Source of the DNA: Limnanthes douglasii subsp. nivea
Taxonomy: Eukaryota > Streptophyta > Magnoliopsida > Brassicales > Limnanthaceae
Assembly: GCA_036936605.1 (NCBI GenBank)
Contig: JAUPFV010000001.1
Location: 117,560,771-117,624,770, forward strand
DNA length: 64,000 nt
Direction: 5' to 3'
The notes under the pieces were generated by a model that was not told where the DNA came from, made no database searches, and worked only from the letters and a program-made list of their open reading frames with translations. A program made the translations under genes and the position numbers. Below, piece after piece: positions 12,298 through 24,900 of the stretch; the stretch's first letter is position 1, and every line of letters begins with the position of its first letter.

Positions 12298-15100
12298 TTA
12301 TTCAAGGTAAAGTCTTAAGTGTTTGATGTTCCATGGATGCCTCAGAATGTTGCCTTCTCGATCTGTCAACCGATAAATCCCAAGCTTGAATCTTAAATTT
12401 ACCGTATATGTCCCTTCCCAATTTTGTGCTAGATTTTCTAACCTCTTGTCCTTGATATGTAAGAAGATATTTTTCTGAACTCTGTCTCCCATTTCGGATT
12501 TAATTCCTCGAATTCCTCGGAATAAATTTGAATTCGAAATGATGGGAGCTTAAACTAAATCAGTATTACTACATCCATTCATAAACCAAACCAAAATGAG
12601 ATTTTTGAGTGGCAGTTCGGGGGGTAGTACAATAAGCCCACAACACTTCTTGTAAATATTTTGGTCACTTATCTGTTGCGGGATTTGAATGATTTTTTAG
12701 ACCTATCAGAATGGTTCCATTAATAACCTCTATTTGTCCATTGGCTTGAGGGTGAAAAGGTAACAAAATTGTTTTAGTAATTCTTCTAGAATTACTAAAC
12801 CTTTCATTGTCTCTATTTTCAAACCGAGGGTCATTATCCGTTGTAATGTTTCTAGGGATCCTAAATCTACAACATATGTTGAAGAGGATAAATTTTATAC
12901 TTTTTTGGATGTAGTACTGGAGAGATGTGTTGTTTCCACCCACTTTGAAAAATAATCAACTGCTAATATGATAGTTTGGCAACCATATATTGATTCTAGT
13001 GGGACTACTGACACTGTATTGCATTTGTAAACCTTTGGCATAAATCACATCGTTTAACTAAATATTTAGCATCTGTCATGTTGGAAGGCCAATAATACCC
13101 TTCCAATAGAACCCTTATGGTTAAATTTTTGTAGCCACATTGGGCAGAACCTTCCCTATCGTGTAATTCAGATAAAGTCATATGGGATTCATCATATCCA
13201 AGACATGCTAAAGGATTTATTATAGAAGACATCTCTGAAAACTAAAAAGCCATGTGCTTTAAGCTTCAACTTCTTAGCCAATACTTTATGAAGGAGCAAA
13301 CTTCCTTTATTAATAACCTCTTTGATCTCATGCCTCAAATCTCTCTTTGTTGTTGTTGGTACTTGGAAACTTTCTTCACTCCTCATCCCAACTTTAAAGT
13401 TTAATATCGAAGGATATTCTTGTATTAAGATCCACAGATATGCCTTGGAGTAAGAAATAATAGCTAAGGAATCGACCATTGAATTTTCAGCTCGTGGCAC
13501 ATGCTCAGAATCCACATATTTTAAGAAAGCTGTTATTTCCCTCTATACATGTAAATACTTTATCAACGGCTCTTTTCTTGTTTCGGACTGGCCTTAACCA
13601 TGATGCATGAGTAATTGTGAATCAGTTATCAATCGAATTATTTTGGCACCACATATTTGGGCAAGTCTTAGCCCCGTTATTGTTACCTCATACTCAGCTT
13701 CATTGTTTGATGCCTTAAAACCAAAGTGTATAATTTAGTACATTAAATCTCTAAAGGGAGATAACAAACAAATTCCTACCCCGCAACCCAACATGATACA
13801 CCCTCCATATGTTTGAACTACCTGTTATTTCATGGGTTTTTCAATATGGGATTCAATATATGGTCGTTCCGAATGGAATTCAACCAACAACACTGCTATA
13901 GCTTGTGCTTTGATTGCAGTTTCGATGAGAAAAATCAATATCATAATCTCCTTACTTCACCGACCACTTAGTCATCCGACCTGATACATCTGGTTTTTTC
14001 AAAATAGTTTTGGGTAGAAAATAGGTTCTAACAGTAATAAAATGTGCCTGATAGCAGAGCATCATTTTTCTGGTTGCTATAATAAGGTCCAAATCTAACT
14101 TTTCGAGCTTCAAATACCTTTTTTCAGCATCCGACAAACTCTTGTAAACATAGTAAACGGGGCGAGGGTAACTATCAACTTCCCGAACCAATACCGCACT
14201 TACTACATAGTCGGGTATTGCTAAGTAATTGTAGAGCCTTTCAACCATCACTGGCTTGGATACTATTTTTGGTGAAAAAATGATGTTCTTTGACCTTAAT
14301 GAATAACTCAAAACAATTTGGAGACTAATTAAATTCCTTACCATTCCTTAAGACTTGTAAAAAGGGTTCACACTTATGAGGTGACCTTGATATAAATCTA
14401 TTCAACGCGGCCAACCTTCCGGTCAATATTTGGACCTCTTTGGTGGATCAAGAGGATCCATAGTAATTCATGCACTTAGTTTTGATGGGTCAGCTTGAAT
14501 CCATTTTCACATATAAAATATCCAAAAAAAATTATGGATCGTACTCCGAATGTGCACTTCTCCATATCTAACTTCAAGTTAATGCTTCAAAGTTGGAGAA
14601 AGTTTCTTTGAGATCAAACAAGCGATCCGCACGCCTTAAAATCTTTATAGCATATCATTAATGTAAATTAACATGTATACCAATATTATTGACCAAAACC
14701 TTATTCACTAGACGTTGGTAAGTAGCCTCAATATTCTCAAACCGAATAACATAACCTTATAACAATGCAGACCTCTGTCTGTGATAAATGTAGTGTCGTC
14801 TTGATCCTTCAGATATATCTGTATATGATTGTATCCAACAAACGCATCCATGAATGACATGAGTTTGTTGACATAAGTGGAATGTATTGACTGATCTATT
14901 TGGGGGACAGAGAACAGATCCTTCGGAAATACTTTGTTTAGGTATGTGAAATCAATACATATACACTGTTTTCATTCTTTTTTTTTCACAAGCACTGGAT
15001 TAGCAATCCATAGTGGGTACTGATATTTCTGAATATGCCCAACTTTTGTTAGTCGATCTACCTTTTTAACAATGGCTTCAGATTTTTCTATAGAAAATAC
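12298..15100 (-). pseudogene. Decayed pol of element E (RT, RNase H, integrase)
   Basis: Minus-strand fragments in order: integrase C-terminus ending HPWNIKHLRLYLE (12492-12298), integrase core with TTDNDPRF and HPQANGQIEV (12943-12665), zinc region HDREGSAQCGYKNL...CDLCQRF (13232-13005), RNase H tail with HVPRAENSMVDSLA (13515-13192), and the RT-proximal RNase H (14344-13952, PVYYVYKSLSDAEKRYLKLEKLDLDLIIATRKM). RT remnants are traceable to about 15100. Frameshifts and stops throughout. Confidence 0.8.
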
Positions 15101-15599
15101 TCTTCATTTTTGTATGACAGGGCCCACTTCGAATCATATATCTAGCTTATTAAAAATGATGCTTTTAGGTACACTTGTTACATCCTCAGTACACCAAGAA
15201 AACACATGCAAAGTTTTGGATACAAATCATAACAACTTTTATGTTATTTCTAACAGTAATTTTGCTTCACTCCTGACACATTTTCCATCTGAAAAGTGTA
15301 TAACTCAACATCTTCGCTTGGAATAAACGCACTACGAGTCTTTCTTAGATCATTTATTTTGCTTGAATCCAAAGAGGACTCTAGTAATTTTTATTCTTTC
15401 TTAGCTTCCATATTCTCTAACACTTTTGGGGCAAAAGCAGCGACGCAACATTTTATATATACTTTTTGGCTACTTCGAACAACTCCCACTTGGTCTCCAA
15501 CTGCGTACTTTAAGAATTGGTAAATTATTGATGCAACAACATGCATCTCTAATAACCAGGACGTACCAAAGATAGAATTATAAGGAGTTGGGCATCAAC

Positions 15600-17525
15600 C
15601 ACCAGCAAAAAGTACTCTAACTATCTTTCTAAATTGTCATTTTTCGTGGATAGTTTCCCCTTCAAACTCCCCGACCACATTGGAAGAACTCCCCATAAAT
15701 CCCAATATGGTTCAATTTGATCGGAGAATGAGGTGCAGGTTTTTTATTAGATTATAAGTGGATATAAATAAAATATTAGTTGAGTTGCCCGTGTCAATAA
15801 AAAATCTTTTAGATTTATATTCACTTAACCGCGTCCCAATCACCACAACATCCTCATGTGGCCCAACAACATCTCTCAAATCATTCTCACCGTATATAAT
15901 AAACGACACCGGATTCTTATATAAATGAGTATACATTGTCCCTTCTAACTAGGTAGTCAAGATGACTACATGTTTTTCTCGAGAACAACTTGAGGGAGTT
16001 GTTACAGTATCCTCCCGAAATTGTCAACAAATCAAAGAATTGATATAATTTTGATACCTTTCCATTCTTTCCACATATCATCATAATTTGGATACCTTTA
16101 CATTCTCAATTAAATTTTGGATTTCTTGCTTCAAAGGAATGCAATCATTGGTACCATGCCCCATATCACTATGATACCTACAAAACCAGGTATTCCGATT
16201 CACCTTTGGAGTTTGAATGGGTGGTGGACTTCGAGACTGCACAAAATTATTTGAAGTAACTCTGCAAAATAATCAAACCACACCCACTGCTTTCCTCTAG
16301 GTCTAAATTGTTGTCCTTACAAATATATATTAGCTTTAGATCAATAGGAATTCTGTCTGGAATCCTTTGGATGATAATGGGATATTTTTGTTATTGAGAG
16401 CCTGAAGAACTACTCATAGACTGACTGAACAACTTCAGTTTCTTCGTTTCCTCTACTGTAATTTGTTTCCCAACTTGGGAAAATATACCTCCCAAAGTCA
16501 ATGTTTTTTTCCTCGTACTAATATAAGTTAATTTCCCATGTAGAAGCCTTTGTCTAAAAATAGAAGTAAATTGCTGACAATGGATTATCGTGTCTTCATT
16601 TTCTCTAAGATTTTTGCTTCCCTCGAAATTTCTTCGATAATCCATTTAGAAAATGTCAAAAAAAATTATTGACCTTGCAGAAGTTGGTTATACCATTTTA
16701 ACGCATTGTCCTTAAAGGTTTGAGAAAAATCCCTCCACAACAACTTATAATCATGGAATTGTTGAATTGTTCGAGGTTATCCGGGTCTTTGCTCCTATCG
16801 AATTTTTGAATCTTTGAGATATCAAACAATCTAGGTAAATGACAAGACATAATTTTGGTAGATAAAGGTGAATGCCTTCAATTATGCCATTGGCTAAACT
16901 GACGATCTTCATTGGATGTGGCTAATATACATGGTTTGGATTGGATAATGAATTAATCACTCACAATATAGTCTATATTATGATCTAATAACCCCTTCAC
17001 TTTTTCACGACACCCTTTCTTTTTTTATTTATTCTTTTGATGCTTCTTTTTACCCGAATAATCTTATTTGCTTGACTCGTCATGTCGGTTCAAACATCTC
17101 TTAGGCTAGAAATTCTCATGGTGACTTTTTCTCTTCTTATGACAATGATCACTTCTCAAAGAAAGCGAGGATACTTCAGATTCAGAAGTTGAACTTTTAC
17201 TAGATTTTGAACAAGTAAAACAATCCTTGGTTTCACATTTCTTTTTTAAGGGTTGATAAAATTTTTGGATTGGTCTCATTGATATTTTTTAGGACTATTT
17301 TGGGGATCACCCTCTTATCTATCCAATTTCTGATTTTCTGGTTGAACCTTACCCATAAGATCCATCTCAGCTTCATTTTGAGATCTCAATGCCTCAATTT
17401 CTCGTTGTAATTGGTCTCGCTCCTCTCGCATTAGAAACCTTTTCTGGTTCTCATCATTCGTATGTGGTATCTGGAGAGATTCTTCTTTGATCCTTACTCT
17501 CTTATTCTCCGAGATATGTTGTATT
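15600..17525 (-). pseudogene. Decayed gag-protease of element E
   Basis: The protease motif FFIDTGNSTNILF is read from 15936 to 15712, preceded by GENDLRDVVGPHEDVVVIG as in A and B. Gag is visible at 16645-16391 (DTIIHCQQ...VGKQITVEETKK) and at about 17475-17390 (EERDQLQREIEALRSQNE, matching QERDRLKLEIEALRAEK of A). The zinc-knuckle region and the rest are broken. This completes E as a relative of the other gypsy copies. Confidence 0.75.
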
Positions 17526-17612
17526 TGTATTTTGAGTATTCATGCTTCAGAGGGTTCCGATGACGAAAGTAACTGAAGATATTTCTCTCGTTAAAGTGGC
17601 CATGATAAAGTC

Positions 17613-18294
17613 ACCGTTATCGAGATATAGGCCAATGGGAAATACGTGATTGTATAATAACAAACCGAGCAGCGCATACATACACTATCGACTACGTCGA
17701 GGCCTAACCGAGGGGTATCTGCTTCATAATAAGGAAACATGCGAACCATCGGGTAAGATCACCATGGACGACTAAATTGAGGCATAACCGAGGGATATCA
17801 ATGTCATATTACAAAGAACAACCATGCATAAGAGCAACATAACTAGACCGAGGCCTGGTCGACCGATAAAAATGACCGAGCATAGATCATAGGTGGAAAC
17901 TAGCGCAAATTGGATAAGGGCCCACCCAAACGGTCACCTTATCGAGAAGAGGCTACATTCAAAGAATAACATGCAAGTTGAAGTTTATCAAGAAAAACCA
18001 ATAATTATCGATCCCCGTGATACACAACCATGATCAACGCGCAATAAAGAGCTCTTAAGGGAGTTAACAATTATTAAAAGTGTTTATGACTAAGGAAACC
18101 ACGTAACTTACCACGACTAGAATAATGGAAATTAATACAGGTCCACGACAGTAACTAGTGGAGTTATGTGATTAGTGGGAAAGTGAAACAGATTTGTAAA
18201 TAGTATAAATAAGACTATGATTATGTAAAACTGATATTTTTTCGGATCGATAAAATTACTACTTGGAAAATATTTGTTACATTTTCCCTTAACA
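17613..18294 (-). repeat. Probable 5' LTR of element E
   Basis: Bounded by TGATAAAG (plus strand, 17613) and ...TTAACA (18294), it lies exactly upstream of E gag in the element's orientation. Just inside, on the minus strand, TGGCCACTTTAACGAGAGA (17612-17594) may be a decayed primer site. The segment has CCGAGG-rich repeats and TATA-like sequence. No partner LTR was found to the left, so this is inferred from position and ends only. Confidence 0.4.
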
Positions 18295-18995
18295 GCGAAC
18301 ACCTACACAAAAGGTTATAGGAGGTAATAAGGGCTTCAAATCATATTTTATTTAAATAAAAAAGTTAACAAGAAACAACATAAATTAAATCACACGCACA
18401 ATAAGAGATTTAACGTGGTTCGGATCGTGAAGAAATCATACATCCATGGGTAACATATACAATATATTTATAGGAGGTTACACGAAGACTCTCAAACACT
18501 ATACACTAAATCACTTAACTTTACTACAAATATATCTTATAGGCTTATAAAGAAATCGTGAATATTAGAATGTCTAATCAAGTGTTTATCTTTTACCTCA
18601 CTACACTCACTATAAAATAGAATCGCTGATCTCATATACCGCTCGTCAATTGTCACCCCATGCCACAATCGTATCGTCACGTCACACCTTTACCACACAT
18701 TATGATTATTCTATTTATAGAATTATAAAAAAAACCTTAATTCTCTAAATGATGCTCCGGATTAGATCACATTAATAATACCTGCAATAAAACCTGAATC
18801 ATAAAATAAAAAACCTAATAAATAAGAAATGTGGATTAATAGGAAACCTAACTAAAATAAAAGACAAAATTAATATGAATTCTAATTAATAGGAAATCCA
18901 ATTAGGCATACCACAATAGGAGACCCAATTAAATCCGGAAATTCCAGCAAAGAAATAAGCCAACTTCCATCAAGAACTTAAGCCCACCTCTATAA
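18295..18995 (-). repeat. Left copy of element F LTR, first part
   Basis: Collinear with 32163-32815: both contain AGGAGGTAAT/ATGAGGTAAT, an AACGTGGTTCGGATCGTGAAG-type block (AACGCGGTTAGAATTGTGAAG in the other copy), CTCGTCAATTGTCAC, and a CGTCACGTCACAC block. The repeat continues after inserted element A at 29459. Orientation is inferred from the minus-strand gag between the two copies. Confidence 0.6.
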
Positions 18996-19000
18996 GATAT

Positions 19001-19460
19001 TGATGAGTCCGAATTCAGCATGCTCCCCGGAAGGGCAAATCAGCCTAAGTCTCTCCAAAAACCGGACAGGCTACAAGTACATAAATCGGACGGATCATTC
19101 GGACCAGACAGATCACTTCGAACACTATAAACTTAAGACTGTTCGAACTATGACTAAAGTACTAAAAAACCTAAACACTTCTTGACTAAGCTACCTGCCC
19201 TCCTGCTTAGAACTCATGGGTCTTTAAACATGACCCGGGTCCATTAAATTCGACTCGAAAGCCCATAAGGGCCCAAACATCACACTATAAATACCCAACC
19301 ACCAACATTAACTATGGGTAATAAAAATTAACTACTACCAAGCTGCTTAATTATCTCTCCACCCTTAAACACCAACACACCACCGTTAAACACCCATACA
19401 CCACCTTGAAACTCCAATTAAAATTACTAGCCTACCCTCAGGCGATTATTATCCACACCA
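19001..19460 (+). repeat. 5' LTR of element A
   Basis: 460 bp from TGATGAGTCC to CCACACCA. A TATA box (TATAAATA, 19286-19293) precedes a presumed transcription start by usual spacing. It sits directly after target duplication GATAT. Confidence 0.93.
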
Positions 19461-19463
19461 AAT

Positions 19464-19482
19464 TGGCGACAACAGTGGGAGG
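19464..19482 (+). other. Primer binding site of element A
   Basis: TGGCGACAACAGTGGGAGG begins three bases after the LTR. Same offset and near-identical sequence in C (54905) and D. Confidence 0.75.
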
Positions 19483-19533
19483 AGAGAGGTGCCTAAATCA
19501 AACATTCAAAACCTGCCAAGAAATTCTGTCCGA

Positions 19534-21876
19534 ATGAATCCGGATAATCCAGAGCTTCCACCAGCTTTGCTCGAAGTGGTGGAAGAAAACGATGAGTATA
19601 CTGTCCAAGAGCGTGACAGGTTAAAGCTTGAGATAGAAGCTCTGAGGGCTGAAAAGGCCAAAATGGGCATGAAAGAAAAATCCAAGGCATCGGTTGTTCA
19701 TCACACCGACAACCCTAGAGAGCCTGAGGCTTCGAAAACTCATGTGAGTACCAAAAAGACACATGCTAGTGCTAAAAAGTCTCACCGGTCCAAGCCTGTG
19801 GAGAGCTCTGACTCAAGTTCAGAATCTTCGGACAGCTCTTCGGACAGTGAGGGAAATGAAAAATCCTTGTCCTCTAGCAGTGATGAGGGTCGAACTAAGA
19901 AGAAGCAAAAGCAGATCAAAAAATATTCAAGAAAAAGGGATAGACATGGAAAGATAAAGAAGCATATTGGTAAAGGATCATCTCATAACCAGAGGCATGT
20001 GGACCGGATGCTGATGGATCCTTTCGCTTTTCACGATGAACCAGGTATCTTTGCAACTCCCAATGAGGATACTGTGTTCAGTCGTGGAAGAAACTGGAGG
20101 CAATCTCCATTATCTTCTAAGATTCTGTCCGGGAACCTCCCTAAGAGGTTTGACAGCACCAAGATGGAGAAGTACGATGGCAGTACTGATCCGGACAATC
20201 ATCTGGAGCAATTCAAGAACTTCATGATGAACTTTGATGATGATGATAAACTACTTTGTAGGGCATTCTCCCAATCCTTTACGGGGAGTGCTCTGAAATG
20301 GTACAACAGCCTGCCTCAGGGTTGTATTAAAGATTTTGATACGTTTTGGGTAGCCTTTCGAAGGCAGTTTGTGGGGAGTAAGGAGCTGAAGGGCAATGGA
20401 AACACAATAATCCATTGTGCCCAGGAGCCAAATGAGTCATTGAAGGAGTACATAAGTCATTTTGTAAACACAAAGAATGGGTTGGCTGATTGCTTCGAAC
20501 AGGTGACAATAGCATCCCTAAGACAAGGCTTGAACCCAGGAAACCTGGCTGATTCGGTGACCAGAAAGAAGGCCATGGCATGGGGAGAGTTGTTAAATCA
20601 AGTTGGCAAGCAAATAAACGTTGATGAAACAAAGAAGACCAGGGTACACAGACAGGTGAGATCCACCCCGGTGGCACCAACTCCAAATCAAAACCAATCC
20701 GGGAACAAAGCAAGAGAAACCGGACAGGGGCATGGTAGGGCAAAGGCTCAGTCTCAGCCAGCTGCTCCTGCTCAAAGTCAACAATCTAGAAACAAAAGAG
20801 GGCCATGGGTCCAACCGGAGTGGTTCGAAGAACTTAAAGAAAGTGTGGCCACCATTTTCGATAAAACAAAAGATGAGGTACACTACCGGAGACCAGCAAC
20901 CTTGCAGTCTCCCAGAGAGCATCGTAACAACTCCTTTTGCCAATACCACAATGATATTGGCCATACCACTAATGATTGCATAGCGTTGAAACAAGAGGTG
21001 CAAAACTTGATTGAAAGGGGAAAGTTGGGTGCATACGTTAAAAGAAGAGGAGGCAACAGGCCTGACAACACTCACCGGGTTGGTCCGAGTAATGCTGCCC
21101 CGGAGGGGGCCATGGTAATAGTGGAAAGGTTTGATGTGGAATCTGAGTACTTGGATCCTGATCCAACACGAAACAGGGTGGGTACTATAGAGGAGTGTAC
21201 TAGGTCTGTCCCCGGGCTCATTAAATTCTTCGAGTCACTTACAATATTCGGAGGGGACACTATGACTGCCCCTACTGCTTCTTCAAGACAGAGGCATGTT
21301 CATAATTTAGCCTCCCAGCTAGAAGGAGGCATGACATCTTATCAATCACCAAACTCATTCCCATTCATAGTCTTCGATGAGGATGATTTGAGAGATATTG
21401 CTGGCCCTCATGAGGATGTTGTTGTCATAGGAGCATCTATAGGGGGCAATGAGATAAGGCGAATTCTGGTAGATACTGGAAGCTCTGCCAATATCCTTTT
21501 CCTAACCGCTTATAAGAAAATGAAAAATCCAGCTGTGATTCAGAAGTCAGACAGATCGATCGTGGGTTTCACGGGCAGCTCAGCCGATGTGATCGGGGAG
21601 TTTGAAGAAAAAGTGTTATTGGGCAGGGGCCCTTTCAAGAAAATGGTTAGAATACTCTTCATCGTGGTGGATTGTCCCACTTGCTATAATGTTATTCTGG
21701 GGAGATCTTGGCTCTCTAGGATGCATGCAGTGGCTTCAACAGTCCATCAGTGTTTAAAGTATGTTGTTCAGGGACAGGTTGGGGTTGTCCGGAGCAGCCA
21801 AAAGGTTGCAAGAGAATGCTATGCCACTGCCTTGGCTCCACGAACGCTGGGGGCAGTCCGAATAAATGATCAATAG
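19534..21876 (+). CDS. Element A Gag-protease polyprotein (ends at leaky-context UAG)
   Basis: 780 residues from the first in-frame ATG (MNPDNPELPP); the frame is also open upstream to 19489 but without ATG. Order: acidic/coiled N-terminus (EERDR-type heptads), Ser-rich low-complexity and basic region, the conserved retrotransposon Gag core with HLEQFKNFMMNFDDDDKLLCRAFSQSF and ALKWYNSLPQGCIKDFDTFW, a zinc-knuckle-like CQYHNDIGHTTNDC near residue 469, and an aspartic protease with LVDTGSSANILF (catalytic Asp at residue 647). The reading frame is uninterrupted. The stop codon is CAA-UAG-CAG-UUU and pol continues in the same frame, so the protein is probably extended by readthrough in a fraction of translations. 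Gag packages element RNA and the protease cleaves the polyprotein. Confidence 0.88.
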   Translation: MNPDNPELPPALLEVVEENDEYTVQERDRLKLEIEALRAEKAKMGMKEKSKASVVHHTDNPREPEASKTHVSTKKTHASAKKSHRSKPVESSDSSSESSDSSSDSEGNEKSLSSSSDEGRTKKKQKQIKKYSRKRDRHGKIKKHIGKGSSHNQRHVDRMLMDPFAFHDEPGIFATPNEDTVFSRGRNWRQSPLSSKILSGNLPKRFDSTKMEKYDGSTDPDNHLEQFKNFMMNFDDDDKLLCRAFSQSFTGSALKWYNSLPQGCIKDFDTFWVAFRRQFVGSKELKGNGNTIIHCAQEPNESLKEYISHFVNTKNGLADCFEQVTIASLRQGLNPGNLADSVTRKKAMAWGELLNQVGKQINVDETKKTRVHRQVRSTPVAPTPNQNQSGNKARETGQGHGRAKAQSQPAAPAQSQQSRNKRGPWVQPEWFEELKESVATIFDKTKDEVHYRRPATLQSPREHRNNSFCQYHNDIGHTTNDCIALKQEVQNLIERGKLGAYVKRRGGNRPDNTHRVGPSNAAPEGAMVIVERFDVESEYLDPDPTRNRVGTIEECTRSVPGLIKFFESLTIFGGDTMTAPTASSRQRHVHNLASQLEGGMTSYQSPNSFPFIVFDEDDLRDIAGPHEDVVVIGASIGGNEIRRILVDTGSSANILFLTAYKKMKNPAVIQKSDRSIVGFTGSSADVIGEFEEKVLLGRGPFKKMVRILFIVVDCPTCYNVILGRSWLSRMHAVASTVHQCLKYVVQGQVGVVRSSQKVARECYATALAPRTLGAVRINDQ

Positions 21877-21923
21877 CAGTTTGAGGGCCTTTCTGGGGGT
21901 GAGGATGAGATTGATGACCCCAG
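21871..21923 (+). promoter_or_regulatory. Candidate stop-codon readthrough signal, element A
   Basis: UAG (21874-21876) is preceded by CAA and followed by CAGUUU, five of six positions fitting the CARYYA context known from leaky plant-virus stops. About 16 nt further, CTGGGGGT (21893-21900) can pair with ACCCCAG (21917-21923), leaving one bulged G. No in-frame stop follows for 357 codons. Confidence 0.5.
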
Positions 21924-24900
21924 GGAGACCCCCGGAGTGTTGATCCCAATTGAAGAGGTTGAAACACACTGTTTGGAAGAAGGCAAAAGTGTCAAGATAG
22001 GGTCCAAGATGCCACCAATATTGAAACAAGAGATGTTGAAATTTTTGAAAGACCATCAGCACGTTTTTGCTTGGTGCAATGCTGATGTTACTGGAGTTCC
22101 ATCAGAAGTGATATCCCATCACCTAGCTGTCCGAAGGGATGTGGCACCAGTGATTCAAAAAAGAAGAGTTTTTTCAAAAGAAAAGGCCGATGTCATAGTA
22201 CAAGAGGTTGACAGACTCACAAAGATGGGGCACATTAAAGAATCTCAATATCCTTTGTGGACTGCCAATCCTGTCCTGGTAAAAAAGAAAAACGGAAAGT
22301 GGCGCATGTGCATTGATTTCACAGACCTCAATAGGGCTTGCCCAAAAGATTTGTACCCGGTCCCCCGGATAGATCAGTTGGTAGACTCTACTTCTGGGAA
22401 CAAACTGCTCTCCTTCATGGATGCCTTCTCCGGGTACAATCAGATCCAAGTAGATCCAAAAGATCAAGAGCATACCACGTTTGTCACTGATAGGGGTCTA
22501 CATTGTTACAAGGTGATGCCTTTTGGCTTGAAAAATGCTGGGGCTACTTATCAAAGGTTAGTCAACAAGGCATTTGCTGATCAAATTGGAAGAAATATGG
22601 AGGTTTACATTGACGATATGAAGGTGAAAAGCGTGGATGAGCAGTTGCACTTGTCCGATCTCCAAGAAACTTTTGCCAACTTGGCAAAAGTGAATTTAAA
22701 ACTAAACCCTGAAAAGTGTGTATTCGGAGTACGGTCCGGGAAGTTCTTAGGGTATATCATAAGTGAGCATGGAATACAGCCCGACCCGGACCAACTCAAT
22801 GCCTTATTCCAGATGGAACCTCCCCGAAACATTAAAGAAGTACAGCGATTAACGGGGAGATTGGCTGCCTTGAATAGGTTTATCTCGAGGTCTTCGGACA
22901 GGTGTGCTCCTTTCTTTCAAACTTTGAAGGGTGCAAAGGGGTTCGAGTGAACCCTGCAGTGTGATGAGGCATTCAGTGAAATCAAGAAGCATCTTTCCTC
23001 TCCCAAAACTTTGTTCAAACTAGTTGATGGGGAGACTCTTATTGTGTATCTGGCCGTTTCAAGTTGTGCCATCAGTGTTGTGTTGGTAAGGGAGTTTGAT
23101 GGTTGTCCATACCCAGTGTACTACATCAGCAAAAGCTTGATTGATGCTGAGAGGCATTACTTGAAGCTTGAAAAATTGGCATTAGCTCTGGTGATAGCTG
23201 CAAGAAAAATGAGGCCTTACTTTCAGGCTCATCCTATCATCGTCCGGAGATCTTTCCCTTTAAAGAATGTCCTTCAAAAAGCAGACATTTCAAGCAGAAT
23301 GACAAAGTGGTCAGTAGAGTTGGGGGACTTCGACATAGACTTCGCTCCCCGAACAGCAGTAAAAGCCCAAGCTGTGGCTGATTTTCTGGTTGAATTCCAC
23401 TTCGATAGGGATTCAGAGCAACCTACTGATTCAAAAGACATGAAAGTGTGGATTGTCCAAACAGACGGAGGGTCTAGCACCATGGGATGTGGGGCAGGAA
23501 TATGTCTCACTTCCCCATACGGGGACAGCATGTACCAAGCTATTTGTTTTGCTTTCAGGGCGTCTAATAACGAGTCAGAATATGAAGCAGCTATAGCTGG
23601 GTTAAAGTTGGCCCACATCTGTGGGGCTAAAAGGGTCAAGCTTCTGAGTGACTCCCAGTTGCTTGTCCACCATGCCTTAGGTCAATCTGAGGCTAGAAAG
23701 GAGCAGTTGGTAAAATATTTACTCCTCCTCAAAAATGAAGCGCTAAAGTTTAAAGCTGTTGTCTATGAGCACATTCCCCGGGCAGAAAATGAACTAGCAG
23801 ACTCATTGGCAACAATAGCATATACGGAGTCCTACCCATGGATCCATGTGCTTGAAAGCCCTTCTATTCAACTTAGTAAGGGTGGAAAAGAGGAAGTTTT
23901 TGAAATACAAGTGAACCGGCCTCAAGACTGGAGGTCTCCTCTCATACAATATCTGTCCGATGGTATTATACCTTCAGATAAGTCACAAGCCAGAACGTTG
24001 AAACACAAGGCTCGTGGTTTCATTATGTTGAGAGATGTGTTGTATAAAAAATCCTATAGTAAACCTCTCCTACGTTGTTTAGGAGATCACGAGTCACAAG
24101 TGGTCTTCTCCGAATTGCATGATGGTGAGGGATCAGCCCATTGTGGGTTCAGAGCTTTAACAAGAAGAGTGTTACTCTCCGGGTACTACTGGCCATCAAT
24201 CATGAAAGATTCTAAGGAGTTGGTAAGAAGGTGTGACCCATGCCAGAGATACAGCAATGAAATTCATGTACCAGCCATTCCTTTGGAGTCAATTTCTGAG
24301 CCCATCCCTTTTGCTCGATGGGGATTGGACTTGGTTGGGCCTCTCTCTGTGGCGTCCGGAGGGCGTAAAACTATAATTGTGGCCATTGACTACTTCTCAA
24401 AATGGATAGAAGCAGCTCCCCTGGCAGGAACGACGTCGAAAGCTGTCATAAAATTTATTCTGTCCAACATATGTTGCAGATTCGGTGTCCCACAGAAGAT
24501 AACAACAGACAATGGGCCACGGTTTGACAACAGAGAGATGGAAAGCTTCTGTGCCTCAAGGGGTATACAACACTGCTTTTCTTCACCTTTTCACCCACAA
24601 GCCAATGGGCAGGTTGAAGTGGCTAATAGAACTATACTGTCCGGGTTAAAGAAAAATTTGGAAGGGGCTGCTGGGAAGTGGCCTAGCTATCTGCAAGAAG
24701 TCTTGTGGGCCTACCGGACAACACCTGGGGCTGCAACACAAGAATCTCCCTTTTCCTTGGTCTATGGGATGGATGCAGTAGCTCCCATAGAGAAGACACT
24801 TCCTTCCTTTCGTGTTCACAACTTCTCCGGACACGCTAATGAAATGGAAATTAGAAATCAGCTTGATTTGATAGAAGAAAGAAGGGTTAAAGCCCACCTT

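Larger units (their letters stand above)
2999..18294 (-). mobile_element. Element E: old Tat-type Ty3/gypsy retrotransposon, decayed, split by D
   Basis: Read on the minus strand from right to left: a probable 5' LTR (17613-18294), gag (about 17525 down to 16391), protease (15936-15712), RT and RNase H (about 15100-13952), integrase (13515-12298), then, beyond inserted element D, a tandem-repeat spacer (5431-5715) and an oppositely oriented accessory gene (about 3034-5205). Element order equals that of A, B and C in this window. Every domain is broken by stops and frameshifts, so E is the oldest gypsy copy here. Its left (3') LTR was not found. Confidence 0.75.

Noticed and set aside
17613..18294. 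Solo plus-strand LTR of a separate element
   Set aside because: Considered because of TATA-like plus-strand sequence near 18200, but its position right behind E gag and a possible primer site favour the E 5' LTR.
19489..19533. Upstream start of gag at a GTG codon (also 35272 in B and 54929 in C)
   Set aside because: Eukaryotic translation would use ATG; in B the GTG lies in the primer binding site. I used the first in-frame ATG.
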